From Pleurostoma richardsiae (taxonomy: Eukaryota; Ascomycota; Sordariomycetes; Calosphaeriales; Pleurostomataceae): a stretch of DNA of 64,000 bases. The notes beneath the pieces were generated by a model. The model did not search any database. It was not told the origin of the DNA and worked only from the letters and a program-made list of their open reading frames with translations. This document shows positions 1 to 10,712 of the stretch, one piece after another; position 1 is the first letter of the stretch; the number at the start of each line of letters is the position of its first letter. A program made the translations under genes and the position numbers. The stretch covers positions 186,001 to 250,000 of the forward strand of contig JANBVO010000011.1 in assembly GCA_030052745.1 (NCBI GenBank). The letters are read 5' to 3'.

Positions 1-1435
1 CAGCAAGGAGACAGCTCTCGAGCGTCCGAGGGCCTCCAATGCCGAGCTGCCAGCAAGCGAGGGGTGGCCCGTAAGGGGGAGCAAAAGCAAGGCCGCGCGG
101 GACGCATGCGGACTGAGTGTGAGTGCGAGTCCCAATTATCTGGGTCGGTATGTTTCTTCTGGGCTCCGCTCTGCCTGCCGGGAGCACAAACAATGTGTGG
201 GCATTCATTCCCACGACGAGTCGACGACTGGCCACGAATCCACGATCCGACCATTCAAGCCCCTCTAGCCCCTCTCTCTGGGCGTTCCCGCATCGCGACC
301 GCCTCGGCCACCCTTTCTCGCGGGTCCTCGCACACCGTCTGGCTGGGTAAAGTTTGCAATATGCCGACTCAATGGCGACGTGCATGCAAGCGGACGCCCC
401 GGCTTGCAGGCAGACCCCCGGCGCCGACGGTGCCATTGGCCGTCCAGTGCAGCGGGAGTCCACCTTGGACTGCCCCTCTGAGACGGCCACCAATCTGGAG
501 CTGCGCCTATGCTCGATTGAGAAAAGCATCAGAGCTGTTTCTTACCACCCTGTCCGTCCTCACGCTAACCATGAGGTGGTGGAAACTGCACGGAAGTCTT
601 CCTTCTATTGTCCTTGTCTCCGTACCTCTGTGGCCCGCTGCTACATAGCTACCTTACTTCACTTGCTTGCGACCTTACCTTAGCTAAACGGCCGTGTGGT
701 GTTATTCCCGTTTCTCTTCTCTTCTCTCATGCTGCCTGTCGGGCCATCTATGCTCTCTTCCTTTCCCTCCATTCCAACCTCTGCCTGACGTCTCGTTGCC
801 CTGTCCACGTCCATCGATGCTTCCGACGAAGAGGGCCTGAAGCTTGTCAGTCGCCAGACCACTTCTCGGGTTCAACCCCGGATGACAGCTCAGCGGGACA
901 TCCATCTAACATACCTGGCCGGCTCGTTGTCGTCTTCTCATTCCTCCAGCTGTCTCTCAAGTCACCGCCGTTTGGCAGAGACCGCCTCCTCTAGCCAATT
1001 GCGTCCCGGGGCGGACTTACAAGTCCTGGATCAAGTCACAGTCATTGCCAATCGCCCGTGAATATCTCTAAGCGCACCACATACACTTGGTCTCCTTTCT
1101 TCGTCCCCACCAGGCGTCCCCCAAGTCACCGGCTCCTACTCTAGACTGCGGTTCCACTCCGCCTGCATGAATACATTGCTGAAGAACCGAAGAACCTCTG
1201 TGGTCATTTCTAACGGGGTTCCCGCATTGGATAGTTCCCGTCCCTTCTGCCACTTCCCCTTCTCTTCCTAGTCCCATTCCGCTCCAGCTTTCCTGAACGG
1301 GCTGGTATAAGAAACCCGAGTATCCGGGCTGACTCGTCCCGGGCTGGACCTGACGTGTTAAGAAGCCCTCAACCCCTTTCTCAGTGGTGTGTGCACGGCT
1401 CTCGTCAAGCGGCGTCTGCTCCCCTCAAGTTGGTT
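1..1435. other. Left-edge intergenic region, no gene recognised
   Basis: Only short overlapping open frames without family resemblance are present, and they look like chance frames. The right part (about 1300-1435) is the probable promoter and 5' leader of the methyltransferase that starts at 1436. I see no repeat or RNA gene. Confidence 0.5.
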
Positions 1436-2643
1436 ATGATGGAGGACGGAAGCTCTAGTATAATGGAACCCGCTTCAGACGATTCACTAGAAGCGGAGGA
1501 CCTTGAGTTTGGGGCAACTTCTGACTACGATCCTACGGCGGATGCCGACTCGTTCTGCTCTGTTTCAACAAGCATCTACAAGCACCATTATGAGCATGGA
1601 AGGTACAGTCTGCTTTTCATGGTTTAAAGGAAATATGTCACTAAGCGGCGGTGTCGAACAGACGTTATCATATGTTCAAAGACGGCAAATACCCTATTCC
1701 GAACGATGACGACGAAGGAACAAGAGAGGGCCTCAAGCATGCCATGTTGAAGGAACTTCTCCCCAATGGAGAGCTCTACCTGGCACCGATAGGCGACCAC
1801 CCGCAGAGGATTATTGACTTGGGCACCGGCTTCGGGGAATGGGCCATGGACAGTAGGGACGAGATAGCCCGATTCTTTTGGGACAGAGAACTGATCAGTT
1901 TTCGGATAGTTGCCGATCTGTTTCCCAGCGCAGAGGTCATCGGAGTCGACCTGTCTCCTGTACAGCCTACCTACGTCCCACCAAACTTACGCTACATCGT
2001 CGATGACATCGAGGAAGAATCCTGGGGCTATGGCGCCAATTTCGACCTCGCCCACTTGAGATTCATGTCACCTCTATTGAAAGATGTGCTGGGAGTAGCC
2101 GCCAATGTCTTCAGGTACGGTGTGCCACTTACTTACTCTCTCGCCGTGCCCGGCTAATGTGGTCTTGATCCGGACAGAAACTTGAAGCCCGGAGGCTGGA
2201 TCGAGTTCCAAGAGATCTGCCCGCGACTCACCAGCGACGACAACAGCATCCCGCCGGACTATCCGGTGACCAAGTTCTACGACATAGTGAATCGCGTCTT
2301 CCTCGACAGGTACGGCTTCGATCTCTTTCTGATCGAGCGTATGAAGTCGGAACTGCAGAACCTAGGCTTCATAAATGTCCAGCAGCGCGTCTTCCAGCTG
2401 CCGGTCGGAGCCTGGCCCAAGGACAAGAGGCTTCGTCTGATTGGGCTGTACATGCGTGAGGCTATAGTTAGCCTCCTACCCAGCATGGGCGCGAAGCCGT
2501 TCGCTGAGTACGGCATTCCCCGCGATGAAGCCCGCCACCTCTTCGCAGATGTCAAGAAGGCCATCGCCAACCCTCGGATCCACGCTCGTGTGCAGTTCTA
2601 CTATGTGTACGGGCAGAAACCCGTGGCACAATTGGCCGGATGA
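1436..2643 (+). CDS. LaeA-like SAM-dependent methyltransferase (361 aa)
   Basis: Class I S-adenosylmethionine-dependent methyltransferase of the fungal LaeA/TAM-domain family (Methyltransf_23 type). Three exons: 1436-1602, 1662-2114, 2178-2643; introns 1603-1661 and 2115-2177 are GT-AG, and the model closes in frame. An acidic, serine-rich N-terminus leads into YEHGRRYHMFKDGKYPIPND, the family signature before the Rossmann fold. Motif I reads IIDLGTGFGEWAMD, followed by the acidic-loop segment VIGVDLSPVQPTYVPP and post-motif NLKPGGWIEFQE. The C-terminus FYYVYGQKP is also typical. The start was taken at the first of two tandem ATGs (1436, 1439); the open frame extends upstream without ATG. Family members are mostly uncharacterised and some influence secondary metabolism; the substrate is unknown. 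The gene converges on a second family member at 3337-5069. It is not LaeA itself as far as I can tell, since the family has many paralogues. Confidence 0.93.
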
Positions 2644-3336
2644 GATGTGCTGGGCGTCCAGTAGCTTCATCTGCAGAGGGACTTGCGCTGTTTTCACACA
2701 TGCTGGTCGGCTGATCGGTGCGATGACTTCCTGCTCGCGGCCCGATCAGCCCTCTGCTAAACCAACTAGTTCCCCTGGGCTCTCTGCTGATTGCCTACCC
2801 CTGACCCGAAAGCGATTGACCATTCGGTGCCGGCAAAGAAGCCGCATGACGAGATATTCTTACTGGAAGCCCACCCCTCTGGTCTACCTAGAAGGGGACA
2901 TGAAGAGCTTATCGGGGTTGTACAGCATCTCGCGTGCACTCGGCTGGAGGCACGCACCCACATCATTTGACCAAGTGGCATGGCTCTACGCAGCAGCCTG
3001 ACCTCCGTGCAGCTTGCTCGGTAGCAAATGATGAGGTGACCACCCGTTTGGACCGCGACCACCGGCGCAGTAACTGGACATTACGCGAACCGGCTAAAGT
3101 AAAGTAGCACACACTGGCACACCATGTCGCTTCCTATCCCATGGCTCTGGAATCCCGAGACGTCGATATTCGGACGCAATCACTGTTTCGCTGGGTCATT
3201 ACCGCGAACCGCCTTAAGATTGTGGGAGGTTTACGACTTTGGCTACGCACTCCAATGATCCGCCTGCGATGCTCATCCTTCTCCTTCTCAGTCCCTGTTC
3301 CTCTCCACGCGAGCCGTCTCGCGGAAGCTCTTATCC
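2644..3336. other. Intergenic region between convergent methyltransferase genes
   Basis: About 690 bp between two stop codons that face each other. It probably holds both 3' UTRs. The open frames here, including one of 158 codons overlapping the methyltransferase 3' end, show no family resemblance. Confidence 0.5.
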
Positions 3337-5069
3337 TCAAGGTTTCCGGCCATATGTCACAAATAGATTGAAGTATGCATGCTGTCTCACATCCTGGAAC
3401 TCGTGGCGCACCTGGGCGCTGAACTCGACGACCTGCTCCTTAGTCCAGCCCATGAACCTGGTGAAGAGTGCTAGCATCATGGTCTCTACGCCTGCGCGGA
3501 AGTTGTCCTCAGTCCACTGCCCGACGTGCTTCCACTTTTGCTCCTTGGGCCAGCGGTTGATAGGCCACTTGAAGGGGATCCGCACGATGTCGACGAAGCC
3601 GGTCGCCTGCATCGTCTCAGCAGCCTTGCCGCATGTTGTCAGGCTAAATCCCGATCTCTCGCCGGCCTCAACCATCAGGTCGCTCCACCTCTTCAGGACG
3701 CAGGTGTCGGTCATCGATCCGTCATCGCAGCGGAGGGGAAATTCCATGTCTTGAATCTCTAACCAACCGCCAGGCTTGAGGTTCCTATTCGGCAGCAGTC
3801 AGCCTTTGATCTATCACTCCATTCTGCCAAGCCGCACTCAACTCGAAGGCTTGGCGGTAAAAATAGGGCCAATCTCGAAAGGCTCCAGTCATCATGAGGC
3901 TGTGGATGTAGTCGAATTGGAAGCTGAAGTTCCATGGCTCCTCGAGGTCATCTATCTCAAACTGGACATTCGGTGGCTAGCACTGCGTTAGCTCATGCAC
4001 CTACCTCTCCTGACCCTGCACGTCGCTCGCTCACAACACTATACCGGCATTAGCAAGACTGCTAACAAGCCCGTGAGGATGAGACTCACTATGCCGGCTG
4101 GATCGGCGAGAGATCAACTCCGATGACCTATTACCAATTTAGGATTGCTAGCTGTGTCACAACTCGACGATGGAGCCTTGCCTCCGCTTCTGGGTGCGCC
4201 TCAGCTGCAACTAGGATCAGCAACGTGGCTCCCACATCTCATTCGGCCAGCCCTATATGATGTCTTACCAAAATCCATGGCCCAGAAACCTGGTTATATC
4301 TGGTTAGCCACCCAGGGAAGCCCCTGCTATGCTGGCGAACATACCAGTTCCACAGCCAATATCCAGGACTCTGTCCAGCTTCGTCAGAGGCGTGAAGGAG
4401 AGCCTCTGGTCGAAGGTCATGAGACACAAGTGGTACTGGTACTCTGTGCACTTGAGGTTAGCTCCCAACCCTTCTACCAATAGAAGAAACGGGGAGAAGG
4501 GGTTGAATATTCCGACCCTGTCTCGCCAGCTCTTCCTGTTCGACAGTGGTCAGCCTATGACGGACGGTCCTGCGGATCTCATTGGGCAATTCAAGCCGTC
4601 GCTCACGTCGTCGATGGGCAGCACATATTTGCCGTCCTTATAACCATGGTATTTACGGCCGTTCTCCTCTCTGGCCCTCATGACAGAGGAGCGAAGGGAT
4701 GCCGTCGACGATACCAGGGACATCTCCTGGTCAGCAGCATCCTATCTTAGCGTTGCATGGCACAGCATGTGGGCATCTCATGTCCCCGCGCAGAGAAGAG
4801 GGGATTCAGGAGGGTGTTGGACTTGCATCGCCTAGAGCCGAGTCAGGGTCGGAGAAGACCGAGTCCGAGTCCGCCTACAGGACAGTAGAAGAGGTTACTA
4901 GTCGCTTCAACGACTTAAACGGGGATACTGAATAGGAACGCGGGTGTTGGAGGGGTGGACCGGGGAGAGCCGAGATCTGCAATTGTCTCATTCTGCATAC
5001 TTCAAATCCCAGATTGTCGGGCTCCAGCACGAGGTCGTCCTCGTCATGGAAGTCGGGCTCGGTCATCAT
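3337..5069 (-). CDS. Second LaeA-like methyltransferase, one junction not in frame (possible pseudogene)
   Basis: Read on the minus strand, nine exons can be traced: 5069-5001, 4726-4607, 4535-4517, 4443-4345, 4289-4269, 4204-4182, 4127-4090, 3976-3843 and 3784-3337. They give an acidic N-terminus (MMTEPDFHDEDDL), then ENGRKYHGYKDGKYVLPIDD, motif I VLDIGCGTG, FWAMDF, VIGVDLSPIQPA, PPNVQFEIDDLEEPW, NLKPGGWLEIQD and the C-terminus NLFVTYGRKP. All family landmarks are present in order. Two exons are only 21 and 23 bp. The intron 4181-4128 has a GC donor (GAG|GCAAGG), and the intron after 4517 has a weak GTCGGA donor. The exon ending at 4090 (phase 2) and the exon from 3976 (needs phase 0) do not join in frame with any nearby AG. 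Either a non-canonical splice is used there or the gene is recently disrupted. It faces the paralogue at 1436-2643 tail to tail. Confidence 0.68.
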
Positions 5070-7905
5070 CTTGCTGCGAGTGGGGAGGACGGACGCAGGA
5101 GGCAAACACGGCGATTCTTCAAGCCCGTTTCAAGATGCCGGGTTGCTGAGGAGGTTAGAGGGCTGCTCTGTAGTACACAACGGCCGGAGATGGGAGGGGA
5201 TGTGTTGAAGTAATTGAGTGTGCGACGTGAACAAGACACCTGCGTGCCCGTGGCCACTCTCTTCGCGGGGAAAAGAGGAGGGATAAAGATACCTTTTTTC
5301 GGTTCTCTTCCGACTCTCGACCATCTGCTCGGGAGCAGGCAGGCAGACAGAGGAGGGGTCGCTCGCTGGACCCAAGTGTTGGGACCCGACTGTTCGGGTT
5401 GAGGATTGCAGCAGTCAAAGTTCGGGCAATCTGCTCGATTGCCCACTGTAGTTTTGAGTTGAAGTGAACAGTTTCCCACCCGGAGAGCAAGAGACCAGAG
5501 GGAGCAGTTTCTAGAGAAAAGAAGTGATCTCGGCCCTCGCGTCCTCCTCCCTTCCGCATCCCACGCTTTCAACTCATCTCACCTTCGGGGAGGGGGAGGG
5601 CAGGATGGGGGGCAACCGTTGGACCCTTTCGCTGCAAGTTGTGCGACAGCCGCAGCGAAGCGCAACAGGACGGGGGTTCGCGTTCGCCGAAAGGGCCAGA
5701 CAGAGAGAAGGGAGGGAGGAGACGAGCGAGCGGCAAGCCGCGACACATCGGGGGGCGGCGAAGCGATAGGCTGGTGTTCCAGTATCACGGGGGAGTCTAA
5801 TAGACGAGCGTATCAACGGCGGGAGCGAAGGGAGTCGGCTGCTTAAGCGAAAGTGACAGCTCCGTCTTTTTTCTTGCTTCTTTTCTTGTAACTTTTCTCA
5901 GTCCGACAGAGGAGAGGCGATCCCGGCGCGAAAAGGTGTCAGCCATGGCTTAGAGGACGTGCTCCGGGCGGGTGAGACGGCAATCCTGCCGGTGTTCTGG
6001 GCCCTGTGAAGAGCGTCAGCTATGCTTTCTCTGGTTTCTGGATATGCTATCATACTCACCGTCTCGCTCGATGAGGTCATCAGCTTCCGGCCTTTTAAGA
6101 CATTTTCCTATCTTATCGAAGGACGACGGCACTTCTCCGGGTGTCACAAGAGCGAACTCACCACGGCTCTAGGAGGCCGATCGGGGGTGAGGAGAGGGCT
6201 GTGCGAGGCTCGCCCCGAGAGGCGGTCAGAGCACGGCGGACACACTGTACCGTGGTTTGTCCAATAAGCAATGGCACCAACGAACCGGGAAGGGTAGCAA
6301 ACAATCGCCAGGTTGGGGGCTTTCCTGACTGTTTGTCTTTCTCCTGTGATCGACTGGGACTTCCCTGTCTGCCCCGGCAGTCCTACTCTTCTTTAGCCAT
6401 ATTGGACACTGAAAAGCTGGAACACGAGGGGAGCGCTCCTCCGTCCTCTCTCTTCTCTCAGAGCACGAACTCCAAACTGAGGCGGCTCCGGGCTGGAAAA
6501 GTAACGGAGGACTTCCCGGGATTTTCGACTAGGTTAGCCGCAGAGTTACACGGACAAGACGCCTGTCATTTATCGTATGTTTCGATCGTCGTCTCGAAGG
6601 TCTGGCCGGCCGTGCCGTTTGCGTTTCCCGGTTTCCGCGAGTCTCGCTCTCTCTCGCCGCCGTCACCCGCTCACCGATGCACCCTGACAGCTCAGACGGC
6701 TTGCAGGTGACAGTTGACAGCCGGTGAGGGGAAGCCGACCATGCAGAACACGGTATTGGAGGGGCATTGCTGCCAAGTGACTGGCCGTTGGGTCCTTCTC
6801 CTCCTCGCTGGCCAGCCACATGTCACCGCTGTTCGCTGGGCTGCCTATCAACCTGCATGCTGCCAGCCCGCAAGGGAGCCGTTTGACTGGCCGAACTGCA
6901 AGCCTCTCGGTGACTACTCACACAGACCGGCGTGCCACAGACATAATATCACCCCCCCAGAAATGCCGACTTGCAGTAGCGCAGCCGGAACGGGCAAGCT
7001 CTGCAGCGGATGCCAGTGCCGCCCGACCGCTTGACACCCAGAACCTTGATCCCGGATAGGAATAAGGGGCAGCAGTTCGTGGCAGGTGGCAGACGTGGGA
7101 AGCACAGGGAGGCTCATGATTCTCCAACTCGGTCGGGCCTGGGCTTTATGCTTATCCCGGAGTTTCCCAATGGCCGGTCGGGAGGATGCTCGCCGACAAC
7201 TGATAGGTCCCCGAATCGCATCATGCCGTTTCTTCGGATGCAAATTTGCTGGTTGGGCTCGCCTGTTTGTGTACGTACCGTGCTGAACTACTGTGGGCTC
7301 TCCATCCGAGCTCGTGGTGGTTGGCCCCTTTGCGAGTTTCCCCGGGCTCAGGACAGTCCTCGCTACCGCTGAAGATGGCGGCCCGCCAGGAGCTAGCTGC
7401 CTGCATGGCTCCTTGCCTGGGATATACTAGTTGCCCTCACCCTCACCTGCGGGATGCATGCCCTGGAGGGCTTCTAAGTCGCCGAGGGTGGCCTCGAGGG
7501 TGGTTACTTGGGAGACATGACGAGATCATGTACGGCAGAGAGGGACAACGGCTCGCCTTTCTTTGGGTTGCATTGGCCTGGCTTTCACAGTGCCCTCAAC
7601 ACTCGAGAGATCGGATTGACTCCCAACCCTTTTCCGGCAGAGGCCACGACCTTCTTTGAGCTGTGCCTTATCTTAAGGCTTTGATGTTACTCGCGCCTCT
7701 GAAAAGTGATCGCTGTTCCCACTCGCTCCTCGTCTCCAAACTCCCGGGAGCTCTAGCCTGGACACAAACAACCGCCTACTCTTCTTCTCCCGCGACAAAC
7801 CTGGTTCTTCACGTTGGTCTCTGGTGACCTATCCCTTTCTCTCCCTCTTGCAGTGCGACCTTCACACATCATAAGACATTCCCTCATCACGAGACAACAG
7901 GGATA
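5070..7905. other. 2.8-kb intergenic region, no gene recognised
   Basis: This lies between the divergent starts of the minus-strand methyltransferase (5069) and the P450 (7906). Several open frames of 100-190 codons occur on both strands, but they overlap one another and show no domain, repeat pattern or plausible splice partner. The last 150 bp before 7906 are pyrimidine-rich, as in many fungal promoters. I see no transposon ends. Confidence 0.45.
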
Positions 7906-9946
7906 ATGGTCGACTACTACCACCTCTGCGCCTCGGGACTCTCCCGACTCACCTCGACTGGCGGCATGGCGAGCCTGCTCGTCATCATCCTCCTGGCCTA
8001 CTATGTCGCCGTGACCTACTACTCATACCAGCGGCTCAGCCATATCCCGGGCCCCCGTGGTGCAGGCTTCAGCAAGTGGTGGATGCTGCGTAACACACTG
8101 AGTGGAAACATGCATCTTGCTTTGAAGCGAGCCTGCGATGACTATGGTAAGAGGCGCCTCGTCTCCGGGCTCTCGGATCCCGGTTCATCCCTCCCAAAGT
8201 CCCCTCTACCGAGACATGAAATGCAAGACACGCAGACCAGCTTCCTGTAGCGGCAGTGAAAGAACACTGTCACTCATTCTCACAGTGAACGAGCAGGAAG
8301 AAGCAAAGATGGATGAGGGCACGCTGCAGTGCATTGTCAGAGGCTAATCTGCGACGCCGCATTTCGTCACAGGTCTCCTTGCCCGCGTCGGCCCCAACAC
8401 CCTGGTCACCAACGACCCCGAGGTCATCAAACGCATGTGGACTGTGCGGTCTCCCTACAAGAAGGGAGAGTTCTACGACGCTGTCCGCTTTGACCCGACC
8501 AGAGACAACCTGATTTCCATGAGAGATGACAACCTGCACAACGAGCTCCGGGCCAAAATGGCGGCTGGCGTACGTAGCCGTCACCTTCTTGGGCTTCACT
8601 TTGTTATCTTATATAAGACCGGACCGACTAACAAGTAGCCCAACTGCAGTACGGTGGCAAAGACAATGAGGGACTGGAAGGTGCCATCGACAAGGAGATC
8701 GCCTGCTTCATCAACCTCATCGAGCGCAAGTACCTCTCCACCGACACTGAGTTCCGGCCCCTAGACCTTGCCCGCAAGGCGCAGTACTTCACCCTCGACG
8801 TCATCAGCTCGCTGGCCTTCGGCAAGAAGTTCGGCTTCCTGGACCAGGACAAGGATGTCCACCAGTACATCCAGATGACAGAGGAGAGCATGCCCGTCAT
8901 GATGATCCTGACCGTCATCCCCTCCCTGGCACGGCTGCTGCAGACCAAGCTCCTCCGCCGGCTCATGCCCTCTGAGCACGACCGGGTTGGCTTCGGAAAG
9001 TTTATCGCGTAGGTCTCTTATCCTTCTGCCAAGTATACCGCCCCTTACATGATGTTTCTATTGAAAATGTAACAAATCTGGCTGATACTGCTGCCTCCAC
9101 AGTGTCGCCAAGCAGGTGGTCGCCGAGCGCCTGGCGTCAAGCAACCCCTTCCAGAAGGACATGCTGGGCTCATTCCTCAAGCATGGCCTGACCCAGGAGG
9201 AGGCCGAGGGCGAGACGCTCGTGCAGGTCATCGCCGGCTCCGACACTACCGCCACGGCGATCCGCACCACCATGCTGTACCTGATGACCAGCCCCCTGGC
9301 CTACGACAAGCTGACCCGGGAGATCCGCGCCGCCGCCGCCGAGGGCCGCATCTCCCAGCCCATCACCGACGCGGAGTCCCGCACTCTACCGTACCTGCAG
9401 GCCGTCATCAGGGAGGGGCTCCGCATCTTCCCGCCGGTGGCTGGCCTGATGCCGACGGTGGTGCCCCGGGGCGGCGACGTGATCCACGGCCTCGCGGTCC
9501 CGGAGGGCACGGACATCGGCTGGACGGCGTTCGGCGTGCAGCACAGCAGGGAGGTCTACGGCGCAGATGCGGAGCTTTTCCGGCCGGAGCGGTGGTTGGA
9601 GGCGTCGGAGGAGCAGCTCAAGACGATGACGGGCACGTGGGAGCTCATCTTCAAGTACGGCAAGTGGCAATGCTTGGGCAAGTCGGTGGCCTTGCTGGAG
9701 CTGAACAAGATCTTCGTCGAGGTTCGTCCCCCCTTTTTCTTTGACTTTTCTCCTCATACTTGCCGATAATTCCTCGCCCCTAAACCTTGAGTCGGTCCTC
9801 TTGCCATTACTAACGGCGTCATGATCATGTAGCTCCTCCGCCGCTACGACTTCACCCTTTTGAACCCTTCGTCGCCTTGGTACTCGGCCAACGCCGGTAT
9901 CTTCATCCAGTCGGACGAGTGGGTCAAAGTCACTCGTGCTCCGTGA
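7906..9946 (+). CDS. Cytochrome P450 monooxygenase (509 aa), pisatin-demethylase-like
   Basis: Microsomal class II P450, a heme-thiolate monooxygenase that uses electrons from a P450 reductase encoded elsewhere. Five exons: 7906-8146, 8373-8569, 8650-9008, 9103-9721, 9833-9946; all introns are GT-AG and the frame closes. An N-terminal membrane anchor (about residues 18-36) is followed by the hinge HIPGPRG. The I-helix oxygen-activation motif AGSDTT lies near residues 310-315, the K-helix ExxR is E370-R373 (EGLR), FRPERW follows, and the heme loop FKYGKWQCLGK has the cysteine ligand near C456. The loop has Lys and Tyr where the family usually has Gly (FxxGxxxCxG is FKYGKWQCLG here), as in several fungal subfamilies. 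Overall spacing resembles the pisatin demethylase/benzoate hydroxylase-like groups. The substrate is unknown. The nearest upstream genes are the two methyltransferases, but no synthase is nearby, so membership of a biosynthetic cluster is unproven. The first intron, at 226 bp, is long for this window. Confidence 0.94.
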
Positions 9947-10712
9947 GGAGCCAAGTAAGTGCCGGGACTTCCTAGAACCCCTTTCCAGCAAGCTGACACA
10001 ACATTAACAATTAACACTCTTCGCAGTCGCCTTATAGGTACCATTTGTTTGTTTTCTGAGGTAGTTGGCTTTCATCTTGTTCTCCTGCATAGCAATGGAC
10101 ACTGGACACGAATAATATGAGAGAAGACCGGAAGGAATAGGATGAGATACCACAAGCGGGTTATGAGTCAGACTTTGAGATAGCATTAGGGCAGGATGAA
10201 TCGAAAGATGCTAGTAGGCAGATCAACACGTATTGGCATGATCCTTTCCTTTGAATCATCATCATCACGCGGTCCACCCCGTCGCTGTACAGATTAGCTA
10301 TACACAGACTAAAACTGCCGTTCAACCCCAACAACTCCCGCCCGGTAAGACGCGACGCGAAGGATGCTGGTCGCTCTCGCTTCGGCAGCTAACCGCGCCG
10401 CTAAATTAGGCGTGAGGCCAGTAATGGGCCCACTGAGGAGCTCCGTAGCCGGGGCTGTCCTTGCTGCAGCCAACCTTAAAAAAATAAGTCCGGGGGGCCG
10501 CTGATCCCTACAACGGCACATCCTAGACAGACACACAGACAGACAGACAGACAGACAGACAGACGGGCCTCTGATTCATCGGGTGTGACAACATCCTCAC
10601 ACTGTCTCACAACTCGGGTACGCGCAGCGAAAACAGGTTACAGGAAGGAAGCAGATGCAGAGGACGGCAGAAAGTCTGGGACAATGGCAACGGACTAGCT
10701 GAGCGAGGAACG
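9947..10712. other. Intergenic region between P450 and JmjC genes
   Basis: It holds the P450 3' region, a stretch with no recognised gene, and a tetranucleotide microsatellite just upstream of the JmjC gene, listed separately. Confidence 0.5.
10525..10564. repeat. (AGAC)n tetranucleotide microsatellite
   Basis: About 40 bp of nearly perfect AGAC/CAGA repeats with one interruption (ACAC) near the left end. It ends about 150 bp upstream of the JmjC start codon, so it probably lies in its promoter or 5' UTR. Copy number is likely to vary between strains. Confidence 0.9.

Noticed and set aside
860-890. GGGTTCAACCCCGG, resembling a tRNA T-loop
   Set aside because: The stem and loop sizes do not fit a T-arm and no matching D-arm, anticodon arm or acceptor stem lies upstream.
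6141-6710. 189-codon open frame on the plus strand
   Set aside because: Starts without ATG support at its 5' end and overlaps other frames; composition is not protein-like and no motif is visible.
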